Shown here in pieces: positions 24,101 to 30,121 of a stretch of 64,000 nt of DNA (its first letter is position 1; each line of letters opens with the position of its first letter). This DNA comes from Rhizomicrobium sp. (lineage in GTDB: Bacteria > Pseudomonadota > Alphaproteobacteria > Micropepsales > Micropepsaceae). The translations under genes were made by a program, and so were the position numbers. The notes beneath the pieces were generated by a model. It saw only the letters and a program-made list of their open reading frames with translations. It did not search any database and was not told where the DNA came from. The stretch lies in contig JBBCHM010000002.1 of assembly GCA_037200045.1 (NCBI GenBank), positions 248,001-312,000 of the forward strand, given 5' to 3'.

Positions 24101-25289
24101 GGTGAACGGCGACACGCTGGCCGGTGCCCTGACGACGGGAGCCTCGACGGCGTCTTCGGTGGGCGGCTATGCCATCACGCAGGGCACACTGGCGGCCTCG
24201 ACCAATTACGCCCTGACCTATGTCGCCGGCACACTGTCGGTGACGGCCCGTCCTGTGACGGTCACGGCGGACGATCTCAGCCGAATCTATGGCGATGCCA
24301 ATCCGGCGCTGACCTACAGCATCGGTGGCAATGGGCTGGTCAATGGCGACAGCCTGAGCGGCGTCCTCTCCACCTCTGCCACGACCGCCAGCAATGTCGG
24401 CTTCTACGGCATCGGCCAAGGTACGCTGGCGGCATCCTCGAACTATGCCCTGACCTATGTCGCCGGCACACTGTCGGTAACGGCCCGTCCTGTGACGGTG
24501 ACGGCGGACGATCTCAGCCGAATCTATGGCGATGCCAATCCGGCGCTGACCTACAGCATCGGTGGCAATGGGCTGGTCAATGGCGACAGCCTGAGCGGCG
24601 CCCTCTCCACCTCTGCCACGACCGCCAGCAATGTCGGCTTCTACGGCATCGGCCAAGGTACGCTGGCGGCATCCTCGAACTATGCCCTGACCTATGTCGC
24701 CGGCACACTGTCCGTCATGGCCCGTCCGGTCACCGTCACGGCGGACGACGAGTCCCGCTTCATCGGCCAAAACAATCCGCCGCTCGCCTATCAACTGACG
24801 GCCGGCACGCTCGTGAACGGCGACAGCCTGAGCGGCACGCTTGCGACCTCCGCCAGCTTGGTTTCGCCTCCGGGCCGCTATGCGATCACGCAGGGCTCGC
24901 TGGCGGCGTCCTCGAACTACGCCCTGACCTTCGTGCCGGGCATGCTCGCCGTCGCGGCGGTACCGCCGCCGCCGCTTTTCTTTGCCATCCCCCAAGGGGG
25001 CGGCGCGCAGGCCTATGTGATGGGCACGCCCACCTCCGATTGGTACTTCAACACCTGGACCGTAGACGAGGCGATAAACCCCGACGACCTCCCGGTTCTG
25101 CTGGGCACCGAGACCCTGATCGTCTCGCCCGATGGATATGGCTGGGTCGCCACGCCGGAGGAAGGCGGCGGCTGGCTGCTGTTCCAGTTGGGCTGGCCCG
25201 GGCAGATCACGCCGTTCCATGCCATCGGGCCGGGCGATTTCAGCCACTTTTCCGCTCTTCCGTCCTCCAACCGATTTGCGATGAAGTGA
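12183..25289 (+). CDS. Giant two-partner secretion exoprotein (TpsA, filamentous haemagglutinin-like)
   Basis: This secreted adhesin-like protein has up to 4,368 residues. A signal peptide (VRALLAALLCSASFLAVTHPALA, about residues 79-101) is preceded by a long N-terminal extension, and the true start may be the in-frame GTG at 12,318 or 12,418. The TPS domain follows (residues about 105-350: INWRSFSIGAGNSVFFNNGSG, YLINPQGIVIGPGG, NGSFVAST). Next come about five large repeats of 1.7-1.8 kb. Each has GLUG-type motifs (GGLVG..., AYATGAVSG), a YWDTQTSG anchor (near 14,670, 16,377, 18,072, 19,851 and 21,630) and a GYYYIALPAG/GYLTTGSSFTVDQ block. Eight MBG-type repeats (ARPVTVTADDLSRIYGDANPAL type) follow, and then a proline-containing tail with no obvious anchor. 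TpsB starts on the stop codon. Expected to be exported through the partner and to form a beta-helical fibre in adhesion or aggregation. Confidence 0.9.
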   Translation: MDEIWPGSWDWVAGKSRANRIWRAQDELSVRLHFAYRGTVFWGVGVGHLQGVRIAQSADTPCANLHVINPRLKIANGRVRALLAALLCSASFLAVTHPALAGGGALPGDGKYVLGKGSIQAGANNITVNQSTGAGIINWRSFSIGAGNSVFFNNGSGSTLNRVTGGNLSQIYGTLGGTGSVYLINPQGIVIGPGGKVVTNGSFVASTRDISNSSFLGGGPLIASGTSSGNVVNAGTITSKSGDAILVGRSVGNSGTINAPNGTVGLAAGNRIVLQPVGGDSRIAVSGGTGAVTNSGTVKAAQAELAAAGGDVYDLAKNRGGLVSATGTATVGGHVWLTAGGTATVGGTVAAQNADGSGGAVTVRAQNIVQSGSVDASAVAPGATGGNVSIVASDTATIGGTISAKGGDGGTGGFVETSGLHLHVLDAARILTDAFSGIDGKWLIDPADFTVAASGGDITGAVLSSNLATTDVTISSSAGTVNTSGAGDVNVNDAVSWSSGHSLTLNAYRNVNVNANVTSSGGGAVTLHADDTGTGSGTATFGSGDKISTSGVVSIYYDPTGDSTTVNGTKYTSATQTNFSGDVAGGATLDSIMLVNSLTDLQNVQNNLSARYALGRDIDASGTASWNSGQGFTPIGNETTAFTGVFDGQSHAIGGLIIDRTTDIQGVGLFGGLDGGALVENLALTNVQITGGSVTGGLVGLQLSGTISGVSVTGSVTDNNSADLGGIAGVEIGAITSSFTDVTVSSTGTGSRVGGLVGLANGLVGGSQSITSSYSLSSVTGDNAGGLVGVSLSFPLSISNSYAAGAVVGHTASGGLVGSNNTQVAFSNSYWDVGTTGQSSAVAPGSTGQTMGTATGESTAQLQGTLPGGFGSSTWGTGTGLYPYLKSSFPTGVEAISGTAYKDAGIDLASGGTVDLDSGGVPLGQGAIGANGYYYIAVSAGSIANSSNLLVSVPTTGSVAVNGATLATSTYAGADTIQTGVNLYGGFLLETTSATTLSGAPSLASFQSAANTVAGTDTTATGVIAAIANPGYLTTGSSFTVDQTVNGSGLLVITGAGDPITVSSAITIASGGSLGLISGGALDIDAPITAKGTVSVALGYDAGDPTNLSFGLTSAGFLGSLSFTNADGSVATASQGGSLAIDGAAYTLLYSASGLDAINTAGALTGNYAVATDLDASSISSWAPIGTTSAGGAINNGFAGNFTGLGHTVLNLTANLGSRHYVGLFGYASGTLRDIGVAGGSVSGSDQVGDLVGGTDGAIIDAYATGAVHGGSGGSGNNAGGLAGYAGLVADSYATGNVSGDNGVGGLLGTAGGPVTNAYATGAVSGNTYVAGLVAYGDVVTIDNVYATGAVSGGSSVGALVAGGSGTTITHAYATGAVGSGGYGLLADSSSGNSAANSYWDTQTTGTSSSAGGGTAQTTAQLQGTLPSGFDSTVWGTGTGLYPYLKSFFPNGVQAVSGTAYKDAAVNVAASGSSGAVTVNLDAGGALLGQATTGANGYYYIALPAGAIANGSNLLVSTPTAGSIAVNAATLAASTYAGADTIQSNVNLYGGFLSEATSATLLSAAPSLASLKSTADTVAGTDATATATVAGVFGPGYLTTGTGFTVDQTYSGAGLFVQTGSGDPITVANAITITSGGSLALISGGALDIDAPITAEGAVSVALGYDSSNPANLSFGLTATGFTGSLSFTNADGSAATSAQGGSLVVNSASYTLLYSMSDIQGINGNLSGNYALAGSLDAFSTTGWVALGTDGAGNVSNSGNGFSGNFTGLGHAITNLTVGNGTANDIGLFGYTSGTVRDIGLTGLFGLIFGNSGVGALAGYNAGTVADAYATENLGGFFDVGGLVGQNAGSIADVYATGDVTGYQQVGGLVGLNSGTITKAYATDWINANTDVGGLVGRNSGAIANAFAMGAVSGGTGDAAGGLVGNNASGGTITNAYAAGAVNGNTDLGGFAGLNGGTVTNGYWDTQTSGMSSSSAGTGQTTAQLQGALPSGFDGTVWGTGTGLYPYLTTFFPNGVEAVSGTAYKDAGVHILASILSNAAVVDLDSGGALLSQASIGANGYYYVALPAGSVANGHDLLVSTPTESTTGAVNAATLAASTYTAGTPAQTGVDLYGGFLAERSGATTLSAAPSLAALQSTANAVAGSDGTASGVVGALTQPGYLTTGSSFTVDQSYSGAGLLITTGAGDPITVSNAITIADGGSLGLLSGGALNIDAPIKAEGATSVALAYDYSDPTNLSFGLTSLGFTGSLGFTKADGSTATSAQGGSLIVNGASYTLLYSMSDVAGINASDAALQGNYALAGSLDASSVTGWIPLGTDGASNVLNGISGFSGGFTGLGHTIANLTVDIGSNTYAGLFGYASGVLRDIGLTGSAVTGRVDVGALAGYSHGQVADAYAIGTVGSDGIVGGLVGENWGTITGAYAIGTVNGGVNAGGLVGVNNSGIITDAYAAGTVTGTGTLGGLVGGNSSGTITNAYATATVSGDNSIGGLVGSNSRGSITNAYATGAVSGDNSIGGLVGFDNRGSITHAYATGAVSGNSAFGGLVGMNDSGVVTDAYWDTQTSGIGTSAAGTGLTTAQLQGTPPGSFDGAVWGTGAGLYPYLKSFFPNGVEAVSGTAYKDAGVNVAASGSAGAVTVNLDGGGALLGQATTGANGYYYIALPAGSIGNGANLLVSTPTTGSIAVNAATLAISTYSSGTPDENVNLYGGFLSAQTAATTLSAAPSLAGLRTAANTIAGSDTTATGIVGALAQPGYLTTGSSFTFEHSYTGAGLLIVTGSGDPITVNNPVTITDGGSLALLSGGALDIDAPIKAEGATAVTLAYDNSDPTNLSFGLISTGFTGSLSFTNADGSTATSSQGGSLAVNGASYTLLYAMSDVVAINASDAALQGNYALAGSLDASLTTGWTPLGTDGAGNVENAFQGFTGSLTGLGHIIANLAVNTGSADFVGLFGKASGTLRDLGLAGGSVEGGSYVGGLAGFNAGQIADVYASIAVSGTNWVGGLVGDNHGAVADAYDTGAVGGSGNFAGGLAGANSGGGTIVDAYATGTVSGNFGAGGLIGSNSQSSLNDVFATGAVSGSSYVGGLAGESDSSSIANAYAMGAVRGSSGVGGLVGYYGIGSIANVYATGAVSGSANVGGLIGQSIVNGVPHGYWDTQTSGQSSGGASATTGETTAALQGTLPSGFDSTVWGTGAGLYPYLKSFFPNGVEAITGTAYSDAAGTAALAGATVKAMTGGASAGLDASTGANGYYYLLVAPGTFTGAQQLVTYVSGNTIKANSFVQNVAGTTSGVDLYAGTLYEQTGAGVSGQNTLSGIVTALDSAVGGTTGGDLLYTSGAGLAAGTAVSIKDSATAGLAIDATLNVGSARLAIAAAGALTQSAAITAGTLALADTASVTLSNTSNAIATVGGATGALILADSTDLAVGAGGLASSGAVKLTSTGNLTLNGGVTGGSGSDVVLGAAGNFVNNAGSGAVVTSGGGRWLVYSSAPGTDSFGDLDSGNTAVWNSTIATLAPGSVTQAGNRYIFADQPTLTITTTDTSKTYGNDAASGVAAAYQVSGLVAAVAHAFLGDSAADVYSGAPTVTSAGSAMAASVSGGPYLISAAQGGFTVGDGYGLAISNVGHLTVTARPITVTADAQSRRYGDANPGLTYTVGGDGLVNGDTLTGALTTAASATTSVGGYAITQGTLAASSNYDLTGFTAGTLTVTARPITVTADSQSRRYGDANPGLTYTVGGDGLVNGDTLAGALTTGASTASSVGGYAITQGTLAASTNYALTYVAGTLSVTARPVTVTADDLSRIYGDANPALTYSIGGNGLVNGDSLSGVLSTSATTASNVGFYGIGQGTLAASSNYALTYVAGTLSVTARPVTVTADDLSRIYGDANPGLTYTVGGDGLVNGDTLTGALTTAASATTSVGGYAITQGTLAASSNYDLTGFTAGTLTVTARPITVTADSQSRRYGDANPGLTYTVGGDGLVNGDTLAGALTTGASTASSVGGYAITQGTLAASTNYALTYVAGTLSVTARPVTVTADDLSRIYGDANPALTYSIGGNGLVNGDSLSGVLSTSATTASNVGFYGIGQGTLAASSNYALTYVAGTLSVTARPVTVTADDLSRIYGDANPALTYSIGGNGLVNGDSLSGALSTSATTASNVGFYGIGQGTLAASSNYALTYVAGTLSVMARPVTVTADDESRFIGQNNPPLAYQLTAGTLVNGDSLSGTLATSASLVSPPGRYAITQGSLAASSNYALTFVPGMLAVAAVPPPPLFFAIPQGGGAQAYVMGTPTSDWYFNTWTVDEAINPDDLPVLLGTETLIVSPDGYGWVATPEEGGGWLLFQLGWPGQITPFHAIGPGDFSHFSALPSSNRFAMK
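23101..24528 (+). repeat. 714-bp tandem duplication inside the MBG region
   Basis: Bases 23,101-23,814 and 23,815-24,528 form two head-to-tail copies of exactly 714 bp (238 codons, three MBG modules). They appear identical wherever I compared them. A diverging seventh module follows from 24,529. The length is a multiple of three, so the frame is kept. Near-perfect identity at the DNA level means a recent duplication or ongoing homogenisation, and this stretch is at risk of assembly collapse. Confidence 0.9.
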
Positions 25290-27079
25290 TGAGCATGCGC
25301 GCGCGGTCTTATCTCCGGAACGGATCGGCGTTTATCGCCGCGCTGTCGATGGCGTTCGCGGTGGCAAGCGCGGAGGATTTCGACCGCATCGCGCCCAAGA
25401 CGCCTAAGCCTTCGCCGCCGGTGCAGCTTTCCGCGCCCGCTGTCGAGCCGAAAGCTGCGACGGCGTCCGCCAAGCCCGTGCTGGCCGAGCTCAGGGGCCT
25501 GCGCTTCGTCAGCCGCGCCGCGGATGTCGTCAAGACCGGCGCGCACGATGAGGGCATCGCGGTCGCGTCCGACGATCTGGCCCCACTGGTTGATTCCGAC
25601 ATCTCGCAGCGCCTGGCACGGGACTTCCTGGGCAAGCCGCTCAGCCTCGCCGATCTCGATGCGATCGCGCAGGCGGTAAAGGCGTGGTACCGCGCCCACA
25701 GCCTGCCGCTCGTCGACGTCACCTTTCCGGAGCAGGACATCTCGACCGGCACCGTGCAGGCGGTGGTCACGATCTATCGCCTCGGCCAGGTGCATGTCCG
25801 CGACAACGGCCGGTTCTCGCAAGGCCAGATCCTCCAAGAGATGCAACTCAAGCCCGGCGATCCGCTCGATTTCGACCGGCTTCGCGCGGACCTCAATCGG
25901 CTGGGGCGCAATCCGTTCCATCCCGTCGACGTGGTGCTCGCCAAGGGGACCGCGCCGGGCCAGACCGATCTCGATCTCGATCTGCATGCGCGGTTCCCGC
26001 TGCGCGTTTATCTGAGCTACGACAATGACGGCGAGGCGGTGACCGGCCGCGAGCGCTACAGCGCCGGCATAAACCTGGGCAATCTGTTCGGCCTCGACGA
26101 ACAGCTCTCCTACCAGTTCATGACCAGCCCCGATCTGTGGCGCGATCGCCATCGCGGACCCGGCCTGTCGAACGATCCGCGCTTCACCGCCCATTCGCTG
26201 ACCTTTATCTCGCCGCTGCCCTGGGGCGATTACGTCAACGTCTTTGCCGCCTATTCCCAGATGGTGCCCGATCTCGGGCCTTATTTCGGACAGCGCGGTC
26301 ACGATCTGGAGATCGGCGCGCATTACATACACGACCTGTTGCCGATCGGCGCGCTCTCCCATCAGCTGACGCTGGGTTTCGATTTCAAGCGCACCGACAA
26401 CAATCTCGCCTATGGCGGCGTGGCCGTCTCGGCCCATTCGGTGAACGTCGAGCAGTTCTCGCTCACTTATAACGCGAGCCGTCCGGATGACTGGGGCCAG
26501 ACCGCGCTCGAGAACACGCTCGTGGTCAGCCCCGGCGGCCTTTCGGACGGCAACACGACCAGCGCCTTCCTGGCCTATGGAACCGTCGGCGCCCATGCGG
26601 GCTATGCATATGATCGCCTCGATCTCAGCCGCGTGAACGTGCTGACCCATGGCTTTTCGGCTTATGCCCATTTCGAAGGACAAATCGCCTCCACCGAGCT
26701 CTTGCCCAGCGAGCAGATCGGCGCCGGCGGGATCGATAGCGTCCGCGGTTACGATCCGCGCAAAGTGAACGGTTCGAACGGCGCGGTGGGGAGCATCGAA
26801 TTGCGCAGCCCCAGCATTTCCCTGCTGAGCATGGTCCTGCCGCGCGCGCGCGATCAGCTCCAACTGCTGGCCTTCTACGATGCCGGCTGGGTTGCTTATC
26901 GGAACGATCAGCCCTATCAGCCGCGCAACGCCTCCCTGCAATCGGCCGGCGTCGGCGCGCGCTACACGATCAGCCGGTTCATCGACGCGCGTTTCGACGA
27001 TGGCTGGCAGCTACAGAAAGCCCCCGGCGCGACCAGCCTTGGAAATCTCGCCACCGTGTCGGTTACACTGTCCTACTGA
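25289..27079 (+). CDS. TpsB outer-membrane transporter (ShlB/FhaC family)
   Basis: This 596-residue outer-membrane partner exports the upstream exoprotein. It has a signal peptide (residues 1-28, ending AVASA), a proline/alanine linker, then POTRA-type domains (about 60-250, including LADLDAIAQAVKAWYRAHSLPLVDVTFPEQ and GRFSQGQILQEMQLKPGDPLDFDRLRADLNRL). A beta-barrel follows, with LRVYLSYDNDGEAVTGRERYSAG, the central GIDSVRGYDPRKVNGSNGA motif (equivalent of the VRGY loop tip of FhaC-type proteins) and an aromatic C-terminal strand ending LATVSVTLSY. ATG 25,289 overlaps the TpsA stop (TGATG), so the pair is coupled. Length is typical (550-600). Confidence 0.95.
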   Translation: MSMRARSYLRNGSAFIAALSMAFAVASAEDFDRIAPKTPKPSPPVQLSAPAVEPKAATASAKPVLAELRGLRFVSRAADVVKTGAHDEGIAVASDDLAPLVDSDISQRLARDFLGKPLSLADLDAIAQAVKAWYRAHSLPLVDVTFPEQDISTGTVQAVVTIYRLGQVHVRDNGRFSQGQILQEMQLKPGDPLDFDRLRADLNRLGRNPFHPVDVVLAKGTAPGQTDLDLDLHARFPLRVYLSYDNDGEAVTGRERYSAGINLGNLFGLDEQLSYQFMTSPDLWRDRHRGPGLSNDPRFTAHSLTFISPLPWGDYVNVFAAYSQMVPDLGPYFGQRGHDLEIGAHYIHDLLPIGALSHQLTLGFDFKRTDNNLAYGGVAVSAHSVNVEQFSLTYNASRPDDWGQTALENTLVVSPGGLSDGNTTSAFLAYGTVGAHAGYAYDRLDLSRVNVLTHGFSAYAHFEGQIASTELLPSEQIGAGGIDSVRGYDPRKVNGSNGAVGSIELRSPSISLLSMVLPRARDQLQLLAFYDAGWVAYRNDQPYQPRNASLQSAGVGARYTISRFIDARFDDGWQLQKAPGATSLGNLATVSVTLSY

Positions 27080-27236
27080 GACGGTCATTGCGCCGCTCGT
27101 TACCTGTGCTGCCGCCATCGGGACCAAAGAGTCGCTCCCGGCGCTCGCGTAAACGCCGGATGATCCAGATGTTCGGCCATGCGCTTTTCAAGGGCGAGCA
27201 CCGCCGGCATATGAGCCGGAGTATTGCTCCGAAGCA

Positions 27237-27600
27237 GTGGCGGCGATCGAAGACGTCATGGCGGAGATCCGCAAACATCTGAAGTCCGCAACCCTCGATC
27301 AGCCGCCATCGCTCCTGGATGCGGCCACCCTCGCCAAGATCATTCCCAGCAAAACCAAGAGAGGCGTCGGGGAAGCCAAGCGCGAGGAGGTTCGCTTCCT
27401 TATCCTGTCCGGCCTGCCGCACAAGGAAGTGGTCGCACGAAGTAAAGTATCGGGCAGCACCGTGAGTTTAATCCGGAAGGAAATTCGTCAGTTTCATCCA
27501 GTCTATCGCAATTCAGAATCGGGCCTTTGCGTACCCTTTGCGTACCCAAAGGATGAAAGTTCGACATCTGACGAATCTCAACCCGTTGAATTTATTGGTG
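27237..27600 (+). pseudogene. Possible HTH protein remnant running into the tRNA remnant
   Basis: From GTG 27,237 (or ATG 27,258) an open frame encodes about 95 plausible residues. They include an Ala/Leu-rich helix (AATLAKIIPSKTKRGVGEAKREE) and a helix-turn-helix-like stretch (FLILSGLPHKEVVARSKVSGSTVSLIRKEI). The frame then continues without a stop through the tRNA remnant and antisense to the creatininase gene to 28,352, which cannot be genuine protein. The sequence is best read as the 5' part of a small DNA-binding gene interrupted at an integration junction. No family recognised with certainty. Confidence 0.3.
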
Positions 27601-27755
27601 GGCCCGGCAGGACTCGAACCTGCGACCTAACCGTTATGAGCGGCGGGCTTTTGCGAGGAAAACGGCCCAAACACTGGCTTTTTCGTTCGATCGCGTTGAT
27701 TTTCGTTCAATGCAATTTCAATGGGTTAAATGAGGTCTCGTACCTATCTCGTACC
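27526..27755. other. att-like site B: tRNA(CAU) 3'-half flanked by paired GTACC repeats
   Basis: The core 27,596-27,640 reads on the minus strand as anticodon loop CTCATAA, T-arm GCAGG-TTCGAGT-CCTGC and acceptor strand ending CCGGGCCCACCA. The 5' half is missing. To the left is an immediate 11-bp direct repeat TTTGCGTACCC (27,526-27,536 and 27,537-27,547). To the right is a spaced 9-bp repeat TCTCGTACC (27,736-27,744 and 27,747-27,755). Core plus arm repeats on both sides is the layout of a tyrosine-integrase attachment site. No integrase gene is visible in the window. Confidence 0.55.
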
Positions 27756-27809
27756 TCGACCTTTGTTCCTCTACGCGGGGATAGTCGCGACGTTGAACAT
27801 GCAACTCGA

Positions 27810-28559
27810 TCAAACATCAATTGCTTTGTGGACAGCAGCCGCAAGCATGGAAGACATGATCCCAAATGTGTGTTCGCCCTCCGCGCCGGTGGCAGAACAA
27901 GGATCTCCAAAATATGCGTTCGGGCCGCCCGCCTCGGCAAAGGTCCGGGCACTTCGTTTGATCGCCGCGACGAGGCTCGCGGGATTTGCCGCAAGGCTGC
28001 GGCGCGCATCCTCGTCCACCAGATCCGGCCGGTCCGCTATAACAAGACTGGTCTCGAACCGGCCGGCGTGACACGCCCCGGAAGAGAACTCCTCGGTCAG
28101 GGTCTGCGCCAATTCCCGACGTGTAAAATCGGGGAATGCGACGGGAACACCAGACGCGCGAACCTCGTCCACCGCCTCGCGAAGCGCCGCAACATTGGCG
28201 GGGTCGAAATGGCTGTTGGCTATCGCAAGACAGGCGAACCCCTGCGCTTTCAGGTTGCGGGCGATGTCGATGAGCAAGGCTTTGAACGTCGACGCACCGA
28301 TGGTGATCGTGCCGGAGAATTCCGCCGCAAACTCGGCCGGCGCATACGATAGCGGCGGCAGCACATAAGCCTGGATGTCCAGTTCGCTCAACAGGGCGGC
28401 AGCACGGCGAGCCATTCCCTCACTGATGATAACGTCGGTGTTGAGTGGCAAATGCGGCCCATGGGCTTCGGTCGCGCCGCATGGCAGGATGGCTGCTACC
28501 GGCTTTCGGGCGGCCAGCATCTCCTTCACTTTGGTCCAGGGTTGTTCGGCAAGGTTCAT
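27810..28559 (-). CDS. Creatininase-family amidohydrolase
   Basis: This 249-residue protein belongs to the creatinine amidohydrolase fold (PF02633). It has the N-terminal AILPCGATEAHGPHLPLNTDVI motif (Glu and His metal ligands, about residues 23-42), the SFAPAEF-like segment SYAPAEFAAEFSGTITIG, the ANSHFDPAN motif near 120 (family usually NGHGGN), and CHAGRFETSLV near 165 with the conserved His-Ala-Gly and Glu. The NGHGGN loop is therefore altered. Its ATG (28,559) overlaps the ligase stop (ATGA). In this aromatic operon it could hydrolyse an amide, imine-derived or CoA-thioester intermediate. Substrate not deducible. Confidence 0.85.
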   Translation of the reverse strand: MNLAEQPWTKVKEMLAARKPVAAILPCGATEAHGPHLPLNTDVIISEGMARRAAALLSELDIQAYVLPPLSYAPAEFAAEFSGTITIGASTFKALLIDIARNLKAQGFACLAIANSHFDPANVAALREAVDEVRASGVPVAFPDFTRRELAQTLTEEFSSGACHAGRFETSLVIADRPDLVDEDARRSLAANPASLVAAIKRSARTFAEAGGPNAYFGDPCSATGAEGEHTFGIMSSMLAAAVHKAIDV

Positions 28560-30121
28560 GTGTATTCCCTTCGCAAGGCCTTGCGATCGGTCTTGTCGCG
28601 ATCGTTGCGCGGCAATGGCGTGCTGCGGAAGGCGACCCAGTGCGGCGCCTTGTAGCGCGCAAGTTTGCTTTTCGCCAAAGCGATGATCTCTGCTTCGAGC
28701 GCCGCCGATGCGGTGAAGTTGTCGTTCAAGAAAACGACGGCGAGCGGCTTTTCCAGCCCGTTTTCGCCTTTCCTGCCGATCACGCAGCATTCGCGCACCG
28801 CCCCGTGCTGGATCAGGCAGTTCTCGACTTCCAGCGGGCTCACATAGATGCCGTCGCTTTTCAGCAGATCGTCACCGCGGCCTTCATAATACCAGTAGCC
28901 GTCTTCGTCCTCCCGGAACTTGTCGCCGCTGACGATCCAGCCGCCGCGCAGATGATCCTTCGATTTCTCGTAGGCGCCGTGATAGTGGAGCGCCGCGGAA
29001 TCGCCCTTCAGCCACAACGTCCCGACGTCGCCCCGCGCGACCGGCTTGCCGTCGTCGTCCAAGAGTCTGGCTTCGTAGCCGGGCACCAACCTGCCCAAGC
29101 TCCCGGGACGCACATCGCTTGGGCGGTTGCTGATGTAGATGTGGAAACTCTCGGCACTGCCGATGCCATCGATGATGGGAACGCCGAACGTCGCGTTCCA
29201 GCGGTCGTGCAGATCGCGCGGCAGCGCCTCGCCCGCGCTCCACATGAAACGCAACTGCGAAATGTCGCGCCGCCGATCCGGCGGAGCCTCCAGCATCTTG
29301 CTGATCAGGGTCGGTACGCTGGTGAAGACCGTGGCGCGGTGCCTGGCAATCAGATCGAACAGGATTTCCGGCGTGGGCGATTCGCGGGAGAGAACCGTGG
29401 TGGCGCCCACCGCGAACGGAAACATGAGATTGGTACCCGTAGCGTAGCCGAAAAGAGCCGCGCGCCGGAAATCGTCACGTCGCTTTCGCGCAGGCCGATA
29501 AAAGCCTTGGCATAGACTTCGGTGCTGAACGGAAAATGGGTGTGGCTGTGAACGGCGCCCTTGCTTTGCCCCGTCGTCCCGCTGGTGAAGAGCCAGGGCA
29601 GGATCGTCCTTGCGGGTGGGCCACGGCGCTGACGTTTCACGGTGTGGCGCGGCGAGCCATGTGTCGAATTGCCGGCCGGCGGCCGCACCGATGCCGATGA
29701 CATTCGTGCCGCCCGCGCAGTGGCGCGACCGCGACGCGGCGGCGCCGAATGCCGCGGCGCTCGCTTCATCGACGAAGGCGAATTGCGGTTTGACGTAGGC
29801 CAAATAGTAGTCGTAGTCGCTTTCGGGAAGGAGTGGATTGATCTGTGCAACGACGGCGCCCGCCTTGATGGCTCCGAACCATCCATAAACGAACTCCGGA
29901 CAGTCGCGCATGCAGAGCAGCACACGCTGCTCGGGCAGCAGGCCTCCGCCGACAAGCGCCTGCGCGACGCGCTGGACCTTATCGGCGACCTCGTTGTAGG
30001 TGATCTCGCGCCCTTCGAAGATGATCGCCGTCTTGTTGCCGCGTCCGGCTTCGATGTTCGAGAAAACGAAGTAATCCGCCATATTGAAGGCGTCGGGGAA
30101 CTCCACCGCCGTGATACTCAC
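28556..30121 (-). CDS. Aryl-CoA ligase (benzoate/2-aminobenzoate-CoA ligase-like), with internal frame disturbance
   Basis: This AMP-forming acyl-CoA synthetase has 521 residues from GTG 30,121, which overlaps the monooxygenase stop as GTGA. It should activate an aromatic acid to its CoA thioester. Visible parts are NMADYFVFSN, LCMRDCPEFVYGWFGAIKAGAVVAQINP, FTSVPTLISKML, RFMWSAGEALP, DGIGSAESFHIYISN, SGDKFREDEDGYWYYEGRGDDLLKSDGIYVSP and the C-terminal catalytic-Lys region PLPRNDRDKTDRKALR. The long frame misreads a window of about 150 bp (29,455-29,605). There the AMP-binding motif TSGTTGQSKG is in another frame, and a second slip restores the frame at a short T-run (CTCTTTTCGG). As it stands the protein would lack its ATP-binding loop. 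Either two indels inactivated it or the assembly has two errors. Confidence 0.8.
   Translation of the reverse strand: MSITAVEFPDAFNMADYFVFSNIEAGRGNKTAIIFEGREITYNEVADKVQRVAQALVGGGLLPEQRVLLCMRDCPEFVYGWFGAIKAGAVVAQINPLLPESDYDYYLAYVKPQFAFVDEASAAAFGAAASRSRHCAGGTNVIGIGAAAGRQFDTWLAAPHRETSAPWPTRKDDPALALHQRDDGAKQGRRSQPHPFSVQHRSLCQGFYRPARKRRDDFRRAALFGYATGTNLMFPFAVGATTVLSRESPTPEILFDLIARHRATVFTSVPTLISKMLEAPPDRRRDISQLRFMWSAGEALPRDLHDRWNATFGVPIIDGIGSAESFHIYISNRPSDVRPGSLGRLVPGYEARLLDDDGKPVARGDVGTLWLKGDSAALHYHGAYEKSKDHLRGGWIVSGDKFREDEDGYWYYEGRGDDLLKSDGIYVSPLEVENCLIQHGAVRECCVIGRKGENGLEKPLAVVFLNDNFTASAALEAEIIALAKSKLARYKAPHWVAFRSTPLPRNDRDKTDRKALRREYT

Noticed and set aside
27237..28352. 371-codon frame through the tRNA remnant and antisense to creatininase
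   Set aside because: It reads tRNA sequence as protein and lies opposite a conserved gene. Only the first part could be real.
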